Source of the DNA: Algoriphagus sanaruensis
GTDB taxonomy: Bacteria; Bacteroidota; Bacteroidia; Cytophagales; Cyclobacteriaceae
NCBI RefSeq assembly: GCF_001593605.1
Contig: NZ_CP012836.1
Span: forward strand, 1,864,501-1,928,500
Reading direction: 5' to 3'
DNA length: 64,000 bases
Position numbers and translations under genes: made by a program
Part shown: positions 35,099-43,998 of the stretch, piece after piece
Layout: the number at the start of each line of letters is the position of its first letter
Numbering within the stretch: position 1 is the stretch's first letter
Notes under the pieces: generated by a model
The model's input: the letters and a program-made list of their open reading frames with translations, nothing else
Databases searched by the model: none
What the model was told of the DNA's origin: nothing

Positions 35099-36913
35099 TT
35101 GAAAAATCAACTTTTCTTCTTTTTATGTTTTTCGATACTTAGTTTTTCTTTTGCCCAATCCAGGCAAGAGCCAGATCAGGTTCGATCAAAAGTGGACAGC
35201 ATCAAGGAATTGTACTATGGGAGTGGGGAGCAAAATCTTGACTATTTGGGTAGTATTATTGAGTTTGAAGCCAATCCTGACAGTTTGTTGAAATATGGGG
35301 AGATCTATCTCCAGAAAGCCCTAAAGGATTCCCTTGACGATCATATTTCAAGTGCGAAAATTATGATTGGATACTCCTATAAATACAAGGGTAACTTATC
35401 TAAAGCTTTAGAATATTTTTTTGAGTCCCTGAAATATGCTCAAAAATCAGGGTCAATGAAGGCTCAGGGTAGATCCTATATCACTATCGCAGATACTTAT
35501 TCTGCTAGCGAGAATAGTCAAAATGCTACCATTTATTATCGAAAAGGGATTGAAATTCTGGAGCAGGAAAGCGATTCTACAGCTTTGGGTACAGCGATCT
35601 TTAATGCAGGGGATGAGTATTTAAAGTTGGGGAAATTGGACTCCGCCTTGTCTTTCGTGGAGAGAGCTCAATTGATTTTTGAAAAGGTCAATTTTGAATT
35701 GGGTAAGGCCTATTGCCTGGGGAATCTTGGGATGATATTCGCAGAATATGGAGACCAATTGACCTCCGAAAGAAGGATCAATCAGGCCATAGAGATTTTG
35801 GAAAAGTACCATGAATATTATCCAATTTCAGTTTATCTAAATTATTTATCCAAGATCTATTTAGAGCATGGCGATCGTCAATCCTCGCTTTCATATGCCC
35901 GAAAAAGTTTGGATCTGGCAAGTAAATATGGGCTTAAAGATCAAATCAGTGAGGCTAACCTACTCCTTTCAGGAATTTATGAAAGTTTGAATAATCCTTC
36001 CAAGGCACTTGAATTTTACAAAAAGCACATTCAATTCAGGGATAGTGTAAAAAATGTCCAGTCGGTTCAAGAAATGGCCAATTTGAGAACCGACTTTGAA
36101 GTATCTCAAAAACAGGCGGAAGTGGATCTACTAGAAAGTGCAGCTACCATCGCCACCTTAAGGGCAAAGCGTCAGACTCTATTGCTTTATGGAGTTGTTG
36201 TAATGCTCATCCTGGTCGCACTTCTGGCTTTAGTATCCTACCGTAGATTTAAATTCGAAAAAGAGGCAAATAAAATTATCGAGGAAGAGAAAAACCGATC
36301 TGAGGATCTTCTGCTTAACATTCTTCCAGAAGAAATTGCCGACGAGCTTAAGATTCATGGAAAAGTAAAAGCACATCGATTTAATTCAACCACCGTCCTT
36401 TTTACGGATTTTAAGAGTTTTTCGAGCTTGGCTGAAGAAATTTCCCCAGAGCAGCTTGTGGAAAGTATCGACTATTACTTCAAAGAGTTTGATTCGATCG
36501 TGGATAAATATGGACTTGAAAAGATCAAAACAATAGGGGATTCCTACATGTGCGCGGGTGGTCTTCCTACGGAAACTGAGCGGCATGCATTTGATGTCGC
36601 AAGAGCCGGATTAGAAATGATGGAGTTTATCTATAAGCCCAAGCCGGAAGGAATTGTGCAGTTTGAAATGCGGATCGGAATTCATACCGGTCCAATTGTG
36701 GCGGGAATTGTAGGGGTTAAAAAGTGGCAATATGATATTTGGGGCGATACAGTAAATATCGCGTCACGAATGGAAAGCAATTCTGAAGAAGGAAAGATCA
36801 ATATTTCAGGTACTACCTACGAGATCATCAAAGATGAATTTGAATGTGAATACCGAGGTAGTATTGAAATTAAAAATCGAGGGATTTGGGAGATGTATTT
36901 TTTGAAATCCTGA
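35099..36913 (+). CDS. Membrane TPR-adenylate cyclase (class III)
   Basis: 604 residues, starting at TTG 35099: the very next codons encode a signal peptide (KNQLFFFLCFSILSFSFAQ) and no ATG is placed better, so TTG is the probable real start. Periplasmic TPR repeats (about 40-330) lead to a membrane helix (LLLYGVVVMLILVALLALVS), a short coiled coil (KEANKIIEEEKNRSEDLLLN) and a class III cyclase domain. Metal-binding Asp437 (LFTDFKSF) and Asp481 (KTIGDSYM) are present, and the base-reading pair Lys477 and Asp546 (QYDIWGD) is of the adenylate type. It probably makes cAMP in response to a periplasmic signal. The same TPR-TM layout is used by the histidine kinase at 16 kb. Confidence 0.9.
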   Translation: MKNQLFFFLCFSILSFSFAQSRQEPDQVRSKVDSIKELYYGSGEQNLDYLGSIIEFEANPDSLLKYGEIYLQKALKDSLDDHISSAKIMIGYSYKYKGNLSKALEYFFESLKYAQKSGSMKAQGRSYITIADTYSASENSQNATIYYRKGIEILEQESDSTALGTAIFNAGDEYLKLGKLDSALSFVERAQLIFEKVNFELGKAYCLGNLGMIFAEYGDQLTSERRINQAIEILEKYHEYYPISVYLNYLSKIYLEHGDRQSSLSYARKSLDLASKYGLKDQISEANLLLSGIYESLNNPSKALEFYKKHIQFRDSVKNVQSVQEMANLRTDFEVSQKQAEVDLLESAATIATLRAKRQTLLLYGVVVMLILVALLALVSYRRFKFEKEANKIIEEEKNRSEDLLLNILPEEIADELKIHGKVKAHRFNSTTVLFTDFKSFSSLAEEISPEQLVESIDYYFKEFDSIVDKYGLEKIKTIGDSYMCAGGLPTETERHAFDVARAGLEMMEFIYKPKPEGIVQFEMRIGIHTGPIVAGIVGVKKWQYDIWGDTVNIASRMESNSEEGKINISGTTYEIIKDEFECEYRGSIEIKNRGIWEMYFLKS

Positions 36914-36938
36914 GGGAGCATATTATCGATGGAATCCC

Positions 36939-36969
36939 AAAAAAGGAAGGCGATTAGTCTTCCTTTTTT
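36939..36969. terminator. Bidirectional terminator
   Basis: AAAAAAGGAAG/CTTCCTTTTTT stem between the cyclase and the minus-strand small ORF, whose stop codon lies in the loop. Confidence 0.8.
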
Positions 36970-37076
36970 TGATCCTTTGGTTTCCCACTGAGCTTATAAA
37001 GCAGATATCCTAGGCCCAACAGGAAGTGTCCAATTACAACTACAACTAAAATTATGACGGTAGTATTGCTTCCCAT
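36954..37076 (-). CDS. 40-residue single-pass membrane protein
   Basis: A short minus-strand frame, ATG at 37076, 27 nt after the sulfatase stop. It encodes an N-terminus of a few polar residues (MGSNTTV), a hydrophobic helix (IILVVVVIGHFLLGLGYLLY) and a basic/acidic tail (KLSGKPKDQKKED). The composition, the tight spacing and the terminator that overlaps its stop codon all favour a real gene co-transcribed with the sulfatase. Function is unknown. Confidence 0.6.
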   Translation of the reverse strand: MGSNTTVIILVVVVIGHFLLGLGYLLYKLSGKPKDQKKED

Positions 37077-37103
37077 AGCCCAAGTTTAGGGAGGAATTGG
37101 GAA

Positions 37104-38651
37104 TTACTGGGTGACTTTTGTCTCTGGTTCGGATTGACTTACCTCAGATTTCCATTTAAAAAACAAGCTGGCCAAACGATCTACTTTTTCAGGATACTGG
37201 ATAGAAAGATTGTTTCTTTCATAAGGATCAGAGCGTAAGTTATACAGCTCCCAGGGTTCATTTTTACCAAAAGCAACCAATTTCCAATCGCCATCTCGAA
37301 CTGCTCTGCCTGTAGCCCATTCCCAAAATAGTGGTTTGTTTCGGGTGTCTACGTGGCCTTTTGTGGCAGGAATTAAACTCAGACCTTGATAGGGCAATAC
37401 GGGTTTCCCCTGAAATTCGTCGGGGTAATTAGCCCCAGAAAGATCCATCAGAGTTGGCATAATGTCGATGAGGTGTGCGGGAAATTGACTTATGGGATTT
37501 GTTGGTGGCAATCCTTTAGGCCATGAGATGATCAAAGGGGTTTTAATTCCTCCTTCATGGGAGTAATTTTTGAAAAATCGATTGGGAGTATTTCCTACGT
37601 TGGCCCAATCGGCACCTAATGATGTCCATTGGCCCACGGTTCCGATGTTTCCATTTCCCGGAATATTGACCATTTCAGCCGAAGCCCCATTGTCAGAAAG
37701 AAAAATGAAAACAGTATTTTCCAATTTGCCCTGCTCTTTAAGTTTATGGATGATCTCACCAATTTTCTGGTCCATCCGATTGATCATGGCTGCATAAACT
37801 TCCATTTTTTGAGCTTCAGCCTTTTTCAAAGAATCGGATAACATATTCCAATTCACGAAAGTGGGCTCACTCATCGGTTGGTTAGCAGGTATGATTCCCA
37901 GCTTTTTCTGCTTTTCAAATCTTCGTTGGCGGATAGCTTCATAGCCCTCATCATACATCCCTTTGTACTTGGCGATGTCTTCCGGCCAAGCCATCAGTGG
38001 ATCATGCGGGGCTGTGTAAGCGAGATAAAGGAAAAAAGGTCGCTGGTCATTATGGTATTCATCTAGCCAAGAAAGGGCGTATTTGGTGAAATAGTCTGTT
38101 GAATAATAATCTGATGGAGGAGAATAGGGTTGAAATAATTCTCTGTCTACATAGAATGGTCGATCAGGTCTTTTCTGCGCTGGTTTGGCTTCACCAATCC
38201 GTTGAGGTCCGGGGTTGAAATGGTTGGAAGCGCCTTCTTTCAAACCGTAATATCTTTCAAATCCTCGATCCATAGGGTGATCAAAGCCATGATGTTTTCC
38301 TGACCAAAAAGTTAGATAGCCAGCCGACTTCATTATTTCCCCTAGGGTAGTGGCATTTTTGAGAGGTTGCTGATAAGTAGCCTCATACCCCACTTGATGG
38401 GCATAAAGTCCGGTCAGTAAAGCCGCTCGAGAGGGATTACATTTCGAAGTGTTATACATCTGGGTGAATCGAACACCTCGTTGAGCGAGCCAATCTAAAT
38501 TCGGAGTTTCCACTTCACTTCCGTAACATCCAATATCTGACCAGCCCAAATCATCAGCTAAAATCAGGACAATATTTGGTTTTGGGTTTTCCTGGGGCAA
38601 GCTGAAAAAAAAGGTGTGGAGGGTAGAGTAAAGCAGAAATAGAAATGACAT
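37104..38651 (-). CDS. Secreted arylsulfatase
   Basis: A 515-residue family S1 sulfatase with a signal-like N-terminus (MSFLFLLYSTLHTFFFSLPQ). The metal pair is in LILADDLGW (Asp33, Asp34) and the formylglycine motif CNPSRAALLTG starts at Cys71, so activation needs a formylglycine-generating or anSME-type enzyme, not in this window. SGKHHGFDHPMDRGFERYYG and the late FFLYLAYTAPHDPL are typical of the arylsulfatase A-like group. It removes sulfate esters, probably from algal glycans, in the periplasm. The 40-residue membrane protein follows in the same transcript. Confidence 0.94.
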   Translation of the reverse strand: MSFLFLLYSTLHTFFFSLPQENPKPNIVLILADDLGWSDIGCYGSEVETPNLDWLAQRGVRFTQMYNTSKCNPSRAALLTGLYAHQVGYEATYQQPLKNATTLGEIMKSAGYLTFWSGKHHGFDHPMDRGFERYYGLKEGASNHFNPGPQRIGEAKPAQKRPDRPFYVDRELFQPYSPPSDYYSTDYFTKYALSWLDEYHNDQRPFFLYLAYTAPHDPLMAWPEDIAKYKGMYDEGYEAIRQRRFEKQKKLGIIPANQPMSEPTFVNWNMLSDSLKKAEAQKMEVYAAMINRMDQKIGEIIHKLKEQGKLENTVFIFLSDNGASAEMVNIPGNGNIGTVGQWTSLGADWANVGNTPNRFFKNYSHEGGIKTPLIISWPKGLPPTNPISQFPAHLIDIMPTLMDLSGANYPDEFQGKPVLPYQGLSLIPATKGHVDTRNKPLFWEWATGRAVRDGDWKLVAFGKNEPWELYNLRSDPYERNNLSIQYPEKVDRLASLFFKWKSEVSQSEPETKVTQ

Positions 38652-38720
38652 GGATCTGTAAGATTGGCGGATTCAAAAAGTAAGAAAATACCGGCGAAAA
38701 GTCATCCTGTCCTTAGGATA

Positions 38721-38750
38721 GAAAAAAAGCAGGAACTTAGTCCTGCTTTT
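38721..38750 (-). terminator. Terminator of the AgcS symporter gene
   Basis: AAAAGCAGGA/TCCTGCTTTT stem with a 6-nt loop and seven Ts on the minus strand, 4 nt past the stop. Confidence 0.85.
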
Positions 38751-38753
38751 CAC

Positions 38754-40169
38754 TTACTTCTTTACGGGTTCATGTTCAAATCCTTCGAAATCGAATACGG
38801 GATCTTTTCCTTCATCCTTTTGCTTTTTGTAATCTTTTAGTGCTCTGAGAGCGGGCTTACGAAGTAAAATGATTGCTATCACATTTAGCCAAGCCATCAT
38901 CCCCACTCCAATATCTCCCAGCGTCCAAGCGAGTTCGGCAGTTCGGATCGATCCAAAAAATGTAGCGCCTAGAATCAATGCCCGAAGCAGGTAGACTGGC
39001 CATTTTTGTTTGCCATCTTTTTGAAGAAAGCTCAAGTTGGTTTCTGCGATGTAGTAATAGGCCATGATTGTTGTGAATGCAAAGAACATCAAGGCAATCG
39101 CGACAAATCCTGCTCCCAAGGAAGGAAAGTGGGTAGCAATAGCCATCTGGGTGAATTCGGGGCCAAAACTGATTCCAGGGAGATTTTCTACGATAAATCC
39201 ACCATCTGGATTGATCACATTGTATTGACCTGTAAATAGAATCATAAAGGCAGTGGCGGTACACACAAAAAGGGTATCAATGTAAACCGAAAAAGCCTGT
39301 ACTAACCCTTGCTTGGCAGGATGGCTAACTTCTGCAGCGGCGGCGGCGTGAGGTGCGGTACCTTGACCGGCTTCATTGGAATAAATTCCTCGCTTGATTC
39401 CCCAAGCGATGGCTAATCCAAAAACACCAGAATAAAGCGATTCCAGATTAAAGGCGGATTTGATGATTAAGGATATAACCGCGGGAATTTCTTTGAAATT
39501 CAGGATCATAATAATCTGTGCCAAAAGAATATATCCTAAGGCCATGAAGGGTACGACGAATTCTGCCACTTTTCCGATTCGTTTCACCCCTCCAAAAATG
39601 ATCATTCCCAAAAACACCACTACGATTCCTCCGGTCCACTCAACAGGTACCTGAAAAGCAGTATTCATGCTCAGTGCAATGCTATTACTTTGGACTCCTG
39701 GGAGAAGTAGCGACATACTGATAATGGTGACAACCGCAAAGGCAATTGCATACCACTTGATTCCAAGTCCTTTTTGGATATAGAAGGCAGGTCCACCTCG
39801 GTATTCGCCTTCTTTTACTTCCTTGTAGATCTGTCCTAATGTGGCTTCGATATAAGCCGATGCCGAACCCAAAAATGCAATTACCCACATCCAAAAAATG
39901 GATCCAGGACCTCCCATGGCGATTGCTGTGGCTACTCCTGCGATATTTCCAGTTCCAATTCTACCTGAAAGTGCCAATGCAAAAGCCTGAAATGAAGAAA
40001 CTCCTTGTTCTGAGGATTTTCCTTTAAACAGGAGCTTGATCATTTCTTTGAAGTATCGAACCTGAACAAACTTGGTGACAAATGAAAAGTAAATGCCAGC
40101 ACCCAGACATAAAAGAATGAGTGCGTTACTCCAAATGAGTCCGTTGATTGAATTAATGAGTTCTACCAT
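38754..40169 (-). CDS. AgcS-family alanine/glycine:cation symporter
   Basis: A 471-residue membrane protein of about eleven helices. Family signatures are clear: ALSGRIGTGNIAGVATAIAM near residue 67, the FGGVKRIGKVAEFVVPFMA stretch, and GIYSNEAGQGTAPHAAAAA. It should import alanine or glycine with Na+ across the inner membrane. The C-terminus ends in a 30-residue polar tail. A perfect -7 element sits 48 nt upstream, and a terminator follows directly, so it is monocistronic. Confidence 0.94.
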   Translation of the reverse strand: MVELINSINGLIWSNALILLCLGAGIYFSFVTKFVQVRYFKEMIKLLFKGKSSEQGVSSFQAFALALSGRIGTGNIAGVATAIAMGGPGSIFWMWVIAFLGSASAYIEATLGQIYKEVKEGEYRGGPAFYIQKGLGIKWYAIAFAVVTIISMSLLLPGVQSNSIALSMNTAFQVPVEWTGGIVVVFLGMIIFGGVKRIGKVAEFVVPFMALGYILLAQIIMILNFKEIPAVISLIIKSAFNLESLYSGVFGLAIAWGIKRGIYSNEAGQGTAPHAAAAAEVSHPAKQGLVQAFSVYIDTLFVCTATAFMILFTGQYNVINPDGGFIVENLPGISFGPEFTQMAIATHFPSLGAGFVAIALMFFAFTTIMAYYYIAETNLSFLQKDGKQKWPVYLLRALILGATFFGSIRTAELAWTLGDIGVGMMAWLNVIAIILLRKPALRALKDYKKQKDEGKDPVFDFEGFEHEPVKK

Positions 40170-40216
40170 TTATGAATTGGATTGAGTTGGCTTAGTTTAT
40201 TTTTTTGGATAAGGGC

Positions 40217-40224
40217 CAAATATA
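40217..40224 (-). promoter_or_regulatory. -7 element of the AgcS gene
   Basis: Minus-strand TATATTTG, perfect TAnnTTTG, 48 nt before the ATG at 40169. Confidence 0.5.
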
Positions 40225-40312
40225 AAGGCTTCTTGCTCGGATTTTTGTCTTTTTTTAGGAGAAAGGGTTCAAATTCATGGTCGTCGGTCAGCTAATCGAA
40301 CTTCTATAAATG

Positions 40313-40341
40313 AAAAAGCCAACCTTAGGGTTGGCTTTTTT
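40313..40341 (-). terminator. Terminator of the sugar-isomerase-like gene
   Basis: AAAAAGCCAACC/GGTTGGCTTTTTT stem with a 4-nt loop, T-runs on both strands. Confidence 0.8.
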
Positions 40342-40366
40342 GATGGGTTGGGTAAGGAAACAGGAT

Positions 40367-41266
40367 TTATTCAAATCCAAACTTCTTCAATCCTTCATGG
40401 CTGATTTTGATTGCCTCTAATGGATCTAAACCGAAGGTGTTGTCTTGTTCAACCAAGTAAAATTCCATTCCGGATTGTGCTTTTGCAGCCAAGATTTGAG
40501 CGAAGTCAATTTTACCGGTTCCTACTGGAGCAAAGTTTCCAGCTGAATCCATGTCTTTAACATGCCAAGCCTTGAATCTTCCTGGATATTTTTCAAAGTA
40601 AGCCAATGGGCTTGCCTCTGCTTTAGTTACCCAGTACAAGTCCATTTGGAAGTTTACCCACTCAGGATTACACTTTTCCAATAGCACTTCCTCGATCACT
40701 GTACCGTCAGCCATAGGCTTAAATTCAAAATCATGGTTGTGGTAAAGAAGTTTGATGCCTGCAGCATGGCATTTTTCACCAAGGGTGTTCATAATGCTTA
40801 CAAGTTCATCTGCTGTTCCTTTCATTCCAAGAGTTCGTGTAGCTGGATCAAAAGTGAACATGCCCATAGGAGGAACTGGGATCACGAAATAACCAATGCC
40901 AGCAGCTTTTACATCTGTAATTAGCTGGTCAGCATTTTCCATGTTAACCATTCCCATGTGAGCACTTACCGCAGTAAGTCCCAAAGAGTCCAAGAAAGAT
41001 TTGAATTCCGCAGGAGCCATGCCGTAGAATTTTCCATCTTCATAATTTGCGGCTTCCACATAAGCATATCCAGCTGCTGCAACTGCCTGAAGGGTAGCTT
41101 TTGGATTGCTAGCCATAGAATCGCGAACTGTGTACAGCGCAAGACCTCCAAAATTGGAAGATTCTTCCACAACAGCTTCTTCCACTTGTTCGGTCTTTGG
41201 ACCACAAGAGGTGAATCCAAGGATCAAAGCCAACAATAAGGCTAGGCTAAGATTTGTTTTTTTCAT
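40367..41266 (-). CDS. Sugar phosphate isomerase/epimerase-like lipoprotein
   Basis: A 299-residue xylose-isomerase-like TIM barrel, exported: MKKTNLSLALLLALILGF then the lipobox cysteine in FTSCGPK. An in-frame ATG at 41302 is rejected because it lies at the likely transcription start and precedes the signal peptide. Visible barrel motifs include GLALYTVRDSMA, GYAYVEAANY, LLYHNHDFEF (metal-binding His), QMDLYWVTKA (Asp) and KAWHVKDMD (His). Exported members of this fold are frequent in Bacteroidota and are often found with GMC oxidoreductases and DUF1080 hydrolases that process 3-keto sugars; here the GMC gene is 2.9 kb away. Confidence 0.9.
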   Translation of the reverse strand: MKKTNLSLALLLALILGFTSCGPKTEQVEEAVVEESSNFGGLALYTVRDSMASNPKATLQAVAAAGYAYVEAANYEDGKFYGMAPAEFKSFLDSLGLTAVSAHMGMVNMENADQLITDVKAAGIGYFVIPVPPMGMFTFDPATRTLGMKGTADELVSIMNTLGEKCHAAGIKLLYHNHDFEFKPMADGTVIEEVLLEKCNPEWVNFQMDLYWVTKAEASPLAYFEKYPGRFKAWHVKDMDSAGNFAPVGTGKIDFAQILAAKAQSGMEFYLVEQDNTFGLDPLEAIKISHEGLKKFGFE

Positions 41267-41304
41267 TTGGTGTGAATGGGTTTGATGAATCCTGAAGATC
41301 ATTA

Positions 41305-41312
41305 CAAAATCA
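41305..41312 (-). promoter_or_regulatory. Possible -7 element of the sugar-isomerase-like gene
   Basis: Minus-strand TGATTTTG, 7 of 8 match, 39 nt before the chosen start. Confidence 0.35.
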
Positions 41313-41441
41313 GCGATTGGGCTTCTTTTGTTCGGGTTTCAGGTTAGGGTAAAGTTTATGACACGAAAGATATTTATTTCTAGGCAGATTTTTTTCATAT
41401 CATTCATTATTGTCTCATAATTGAGAAAATAGCATTTTGAT

Positions 41442-42686
41442 TTATTGGAAGCCAAAGACCAAAGGAAAACCAAATACCACCAAGGCAGTCCAGATAAAAT
41501 AAATAGGCAAGAATCGGACGATGGTAAGTCCAACTTCTTTCAATTGAGATTTGCCTTGAACTGTTTGGATTAAATTTCTACTGACTAAAATCAAATGGAT
41601 GAGCATCAGAATATTGACTCCTATGACTGCCATACGATTTGGGGTGATTCCCCATTCTGTGATTCTGAATACAATAGCTGAAAGAGCGATCAGGTTTAAT
41701 AGGATGGTCACCAACGAAAGCGCTGTTAAAACCCAAGTTCCAACGCCTTTATTTCTCTCATCGGAAGATTCTGCCACGGCGAAAAACACCAAGGCCATCA
41801 CCCCAATCAAGAGCATATTGAATAGCAAAAGGAATTCCCGGTCATTGTAGGGGTCTTTGCCGGAAAAAACAAAGGCTCCCAAATAAATGACTAGCATCAC
41901 TAAAACGAGAGGGCTGAATATCTTGGCAATAATTGGTGGTACTTTGTTGATCAGTTGGGGGTTGGTTTGGGTTAGATGGGATGCAACCAGAGGTGCAGCG
42001 GAAAAGCCGAAAACGGCAATCCATTCCATGTAAAGTTGCTCAATTTTTATTCCGATAAGATTAAAAAGTCCGATGGTGATTCCCGACAAAAGCAAGCCAG
42101 AAATAAACAGAACGGCTCCCATAATAATCGCATCGCCATTAAACCTTAAGAAATCCAGCCTTCTGGATAATTGGTTCATCTCTCCACCCACAAAGGAAAA
42201 TCCAAGAATTGCCCAAAGAAGCAAAGGAAGATGGATGCAAGCCAAAATTATGGAATCACTCTCCTGATTGTCAGGAAGGAGGTTGATGTATGCGATGGCA
42301 AGGATGGTGATAGCAGCTATAATTCCCAGGGTTTTCGATGGGAGTTTTTTTGTCCAAGCAAAATAGGCTGTGACAAAAGATAATGCGATAAAGCCTAAAT
42401 TTCTGGGATAGAAGAAATCCTCTTCTAGTGAGAAAATTGCTGGGATCTTGGCATAAACCCAAGCAATAAAAGAGGCAATCAAGACGAATCTCCATTGAAT
42501 AAAAGAACCCCAAGAAATGGATTCGGATTCATAGTTCAGTCGCTCGTGCCAGAATTCGGATGCAGGATTGCTCTGGATCTCAGAATAAATCTCGTTGAAT
42601 TCCTGTTTGAAGGCCGCCTTGTTTTTACGGTATAGGAGTTCGAGTTCTTTGGGATTGTTTTGATATTGAATGATAAGATTTTTCAT
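41442..42686 (-). CDS. DUF4153-type multi-pass membrane protein
   Basis: A 414-residue integral membrane protein with a soluble N-terminal segment of about 60 residues (PKELELLYRKNKAAFKQEFNEIY) and about eleven hydrophobic helices. The layout and the GVMALVFFAVAESSDERNKGVGTWVL stretch match my memory of DUF4153, a family of unknown function found in Gram-positives and Bacteroidota. It is the last gene of a four-gene minus-strand operon that also holds a winged-helix regulator, and lies 20 nt after the 106-residue gene. Confidence 0.72.
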   Translation of the reverse strand: MKNLIIQYQNNPKELELLYRKNKAAFKQEFNEIYSEIQSNPASEFWHERLNYESESISWGSFIQWRFVLIASFIAWVYAKIPAIFSLEEDFFYPRNLGFIALSFVTAYFAWTKKLPSKTLGIIAAITILAIAYINLLPDNQESDSIILACIHLPLLLWAILGFSFVGGEMNQLSRRLDFLRFNGDAIIMGAVLFISGLLLSGITIGLFNLIGIKIEQLYMEWIAVFGFSAAPLVASHLTQTNPQLINKVPPIIAKIFSPLVLVMLVIYLGAFVFSGKDPYNDREFLLLFNMLLIGVMALVFFAVAESSDERNKGVGTWVLTALSLVTILLNLIALSAIVFRITEWGITPNRMAVIGVNILMLIHLILVSRNLIQTVQGKSQLKEVGLTIVRFLPIYFIWTALVVFGFPLVFGFQ

Positions 42687-42706
42687 AATTCAGAATGATT
42701 TTGAGT

Positions 42707-43027
42707 TTAATTCCAATGACCGGTGATTGCGAATGCCATGACTGAACTGATCCAGATTCCAAAGAAATAGAGGAGGGTACTGAAGATAAGTGCCGCTAAT
42801 TTTTTGCTTCCCTCAGGAAACCAGTGAAAGCCCATAAGGTAAAAGAAAGTCCCCCCAACAGCACCGCCAAATGGAATAATCGTGAGCGGGAGATACATCC
42901 AAGATTCAAATATTCCGGGTTTGTTTAGGATAAGAAATAGGAGAAGTGCGAGAGGGAGAGACGCCCCCAGAATAGCTGGCAAGAATAAGTCTCTCATTGA
43001 ATTTGGGAGGAAAGAGGAGTGTTTCAT
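42707..43027 (-). CDS. Small membrane protein of the DUF4153 operon
   Basis: A 106-residue protein with three hydrophobic helices (about 15-35, 46-68, 78-100) and no recognised family. Its leader carries a perfect 8-bp palindrome (43048-43064) 21 nt upstream of the start, matching in core sequence the palindrome before the first gene of the operon, so it may have its own regulated promoter. Confidence 0.7.
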   Translation of the reverse strand: MKHSSFLPNSMRDLFLPAILGASLPLALLLFLILNKPGIFESWMYLPLTIIPFGGAVGGTFFYLMGFHWFPEGSKKLAALIFSTLLYFFGIWISSVMAFAITGHWN

Positions 43028-43047
43028 GTTTTTTAAGTTTTGAAAGT

Positions 43048-43064
43048 ACTTTGAATTTCAAAGT
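43048..43064 (-). promoter_or_regulatory. Candidate operator: ACTTTGAA-T-TTCAAAGT
   Basis: Perfect 8-bp inverted repeat with a 1-nt centre, overlapping a 7-of-8 minus-strand -7 element (TCACTTTG). It shares the core ACTTTG...CAAAGT with 43999-44017. Likely target of the adjacent winged-helix regulator (inference). Confidence 0.5.
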
Positions 43065-43080
43065 GAGTGGATAAATTTTT

Positions 43081-43374
43081 TTAGGTTTTATTTTCTTTAA
43101 TCAGATTTTCAAGGAATTCCAGATGCCTTTGGAAGGCTGATTTTCCTTCCTGAGTGGAGGAATAATTGGTTTGAGGCTTTCTGCCAACGAAGGATTTTTC
43201 CACTTGGATATATCCTTGGTTTTCAAGGTTTCTCAGGTGAGAAGCTAGATTTCCATCAGTTACATCCAAGAGTTCCTTGAAAGAATTGAAGTCAAACTGC
43301 TCATTGACCATCAAGATGGACATGATTCGCAGTCGGACCACATTCTCAAACGCTTTGTCGTAATTCCCCTTCAC
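43081..43374 (-). CDS. Winged-helix transcriptional regulator (HTH_34-like)
   Basis: A 97-residue DNA-binding protein. The fold is readable: RLRIMSILMVNEQFDFNSFKELLDVTDGNLASHLRNLENQGYIQVEK (helix-turn-helix about 25-60), then the wing with KSFVGRKPQTNYSSTQEG and a C-terminal dimer helix. This is the short MarR/ArsR-like type without ligand domain. It is encoded 4 nt after the 203-residue membrane protein, and two similar palindromes sit before the first and third genes of the operon, which points to autoregulation. Confidence 0.85.
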   Translation of the reverse strand: MKGNYDKAFENVVRLRIMSILMVNEQFDFNSFKELLDVTDGNLASHLRNLENQGYIQVEKSFVGRKPQTNYSSTQEGKSAFQRHLEFLENLIKENKT

Positions 43375-43378
43375 GTTA

Positions 43379-43990
43379 TCAATCGTATTTGTAATACATC
43401 ATGGAGCCGTAGATGATATGGAGGATTCCAAATCCCAAGGCCCAGCAAATCAATCCGTATTCTGGATGAAAAGCAGCGATTAGGCCTAGGATCAATTGTC
43501 CATAACCTAGATTTTTGATCTCATTTAAGGTGAAATGTGCTGCATTAATCAAACCCAATCCATAGAAAACTAATGTACTTGCAGCGATAAGATGAAAGTA
43601 ACCTTCATGAATCAATGCAAAAGAAAATAACCCTCCGGAAATCACTGGAATAAACAAGGTTGATAAGAATCGGCGGCTCGAGGGTGACCAAAATTTGGTA
43701 GCGGTCTTTTTGCTTTTTTTCTGACTTAAGAGATAAGCCGAACTTAAGGTCAAAATCAATACGATGAATCCCGTGAGCAAAGTCCGGTTTATCAATTCTC
43801 GAGTACCAAGGCTTTCCAGATTTTTTCCAAATTCTGTCGCAGGTGCATAGATCCAATACCAGACCATTCCAGATCCGATTAAAGCGTAGATTCCTGCCAA
43901 CACTCCGGAAAGTCCGCTGAGCGAAATGAAGCGGGTGCTTCGCTCCATCATTGCCTTTATTTCTGCAAGTTCCTGTTCTGGTTTTTTCAT
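43379..43990 (-). CDS. Membrane protein, first gene of the DUF4153 operon
   Basis: A 203-residue protein with a charged N-terminal helix (PEQELAEIKAMMERSTRFISLSG) and about five or six membrane helices. No family was recognised. In Bacteroidota such genes commonly travel with a short winged-helix regulator and DUF4153, as here. A palindrome lies only 9 nt before the start codon. Function unknown. Confidence 0.72.
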   Translation of the reverse strand: MKKPEQELAEIKAMMERSTRFISLSGLSGVLAGIYALIGSGMVWYWIYAPATEFGKNLESLGTRELINRTLLTGFIVLILTLSSAYLLSQKKSKKTATKFWSPSSRRFLSTLFIPVISGGLFSFALIHEGYFHLIAASTLVFYGLGLINAAHFTLNEIKNLGYGQLILGLIAAFHPEYGLICWALGFGILHIIYGSMMYYKYD

Positions 43991-43998
43991 TCTAAAAG

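Noticed and set aside
2671..36913. Pycsar system made of the DUF5706-like protein and the TPR-cyclase
   Set aside because: The two are 32 kb apart, and the cyclase has an adenylate-type base-reading pair and periplasmic TPR sensor, unlike compact PycC cyclases.
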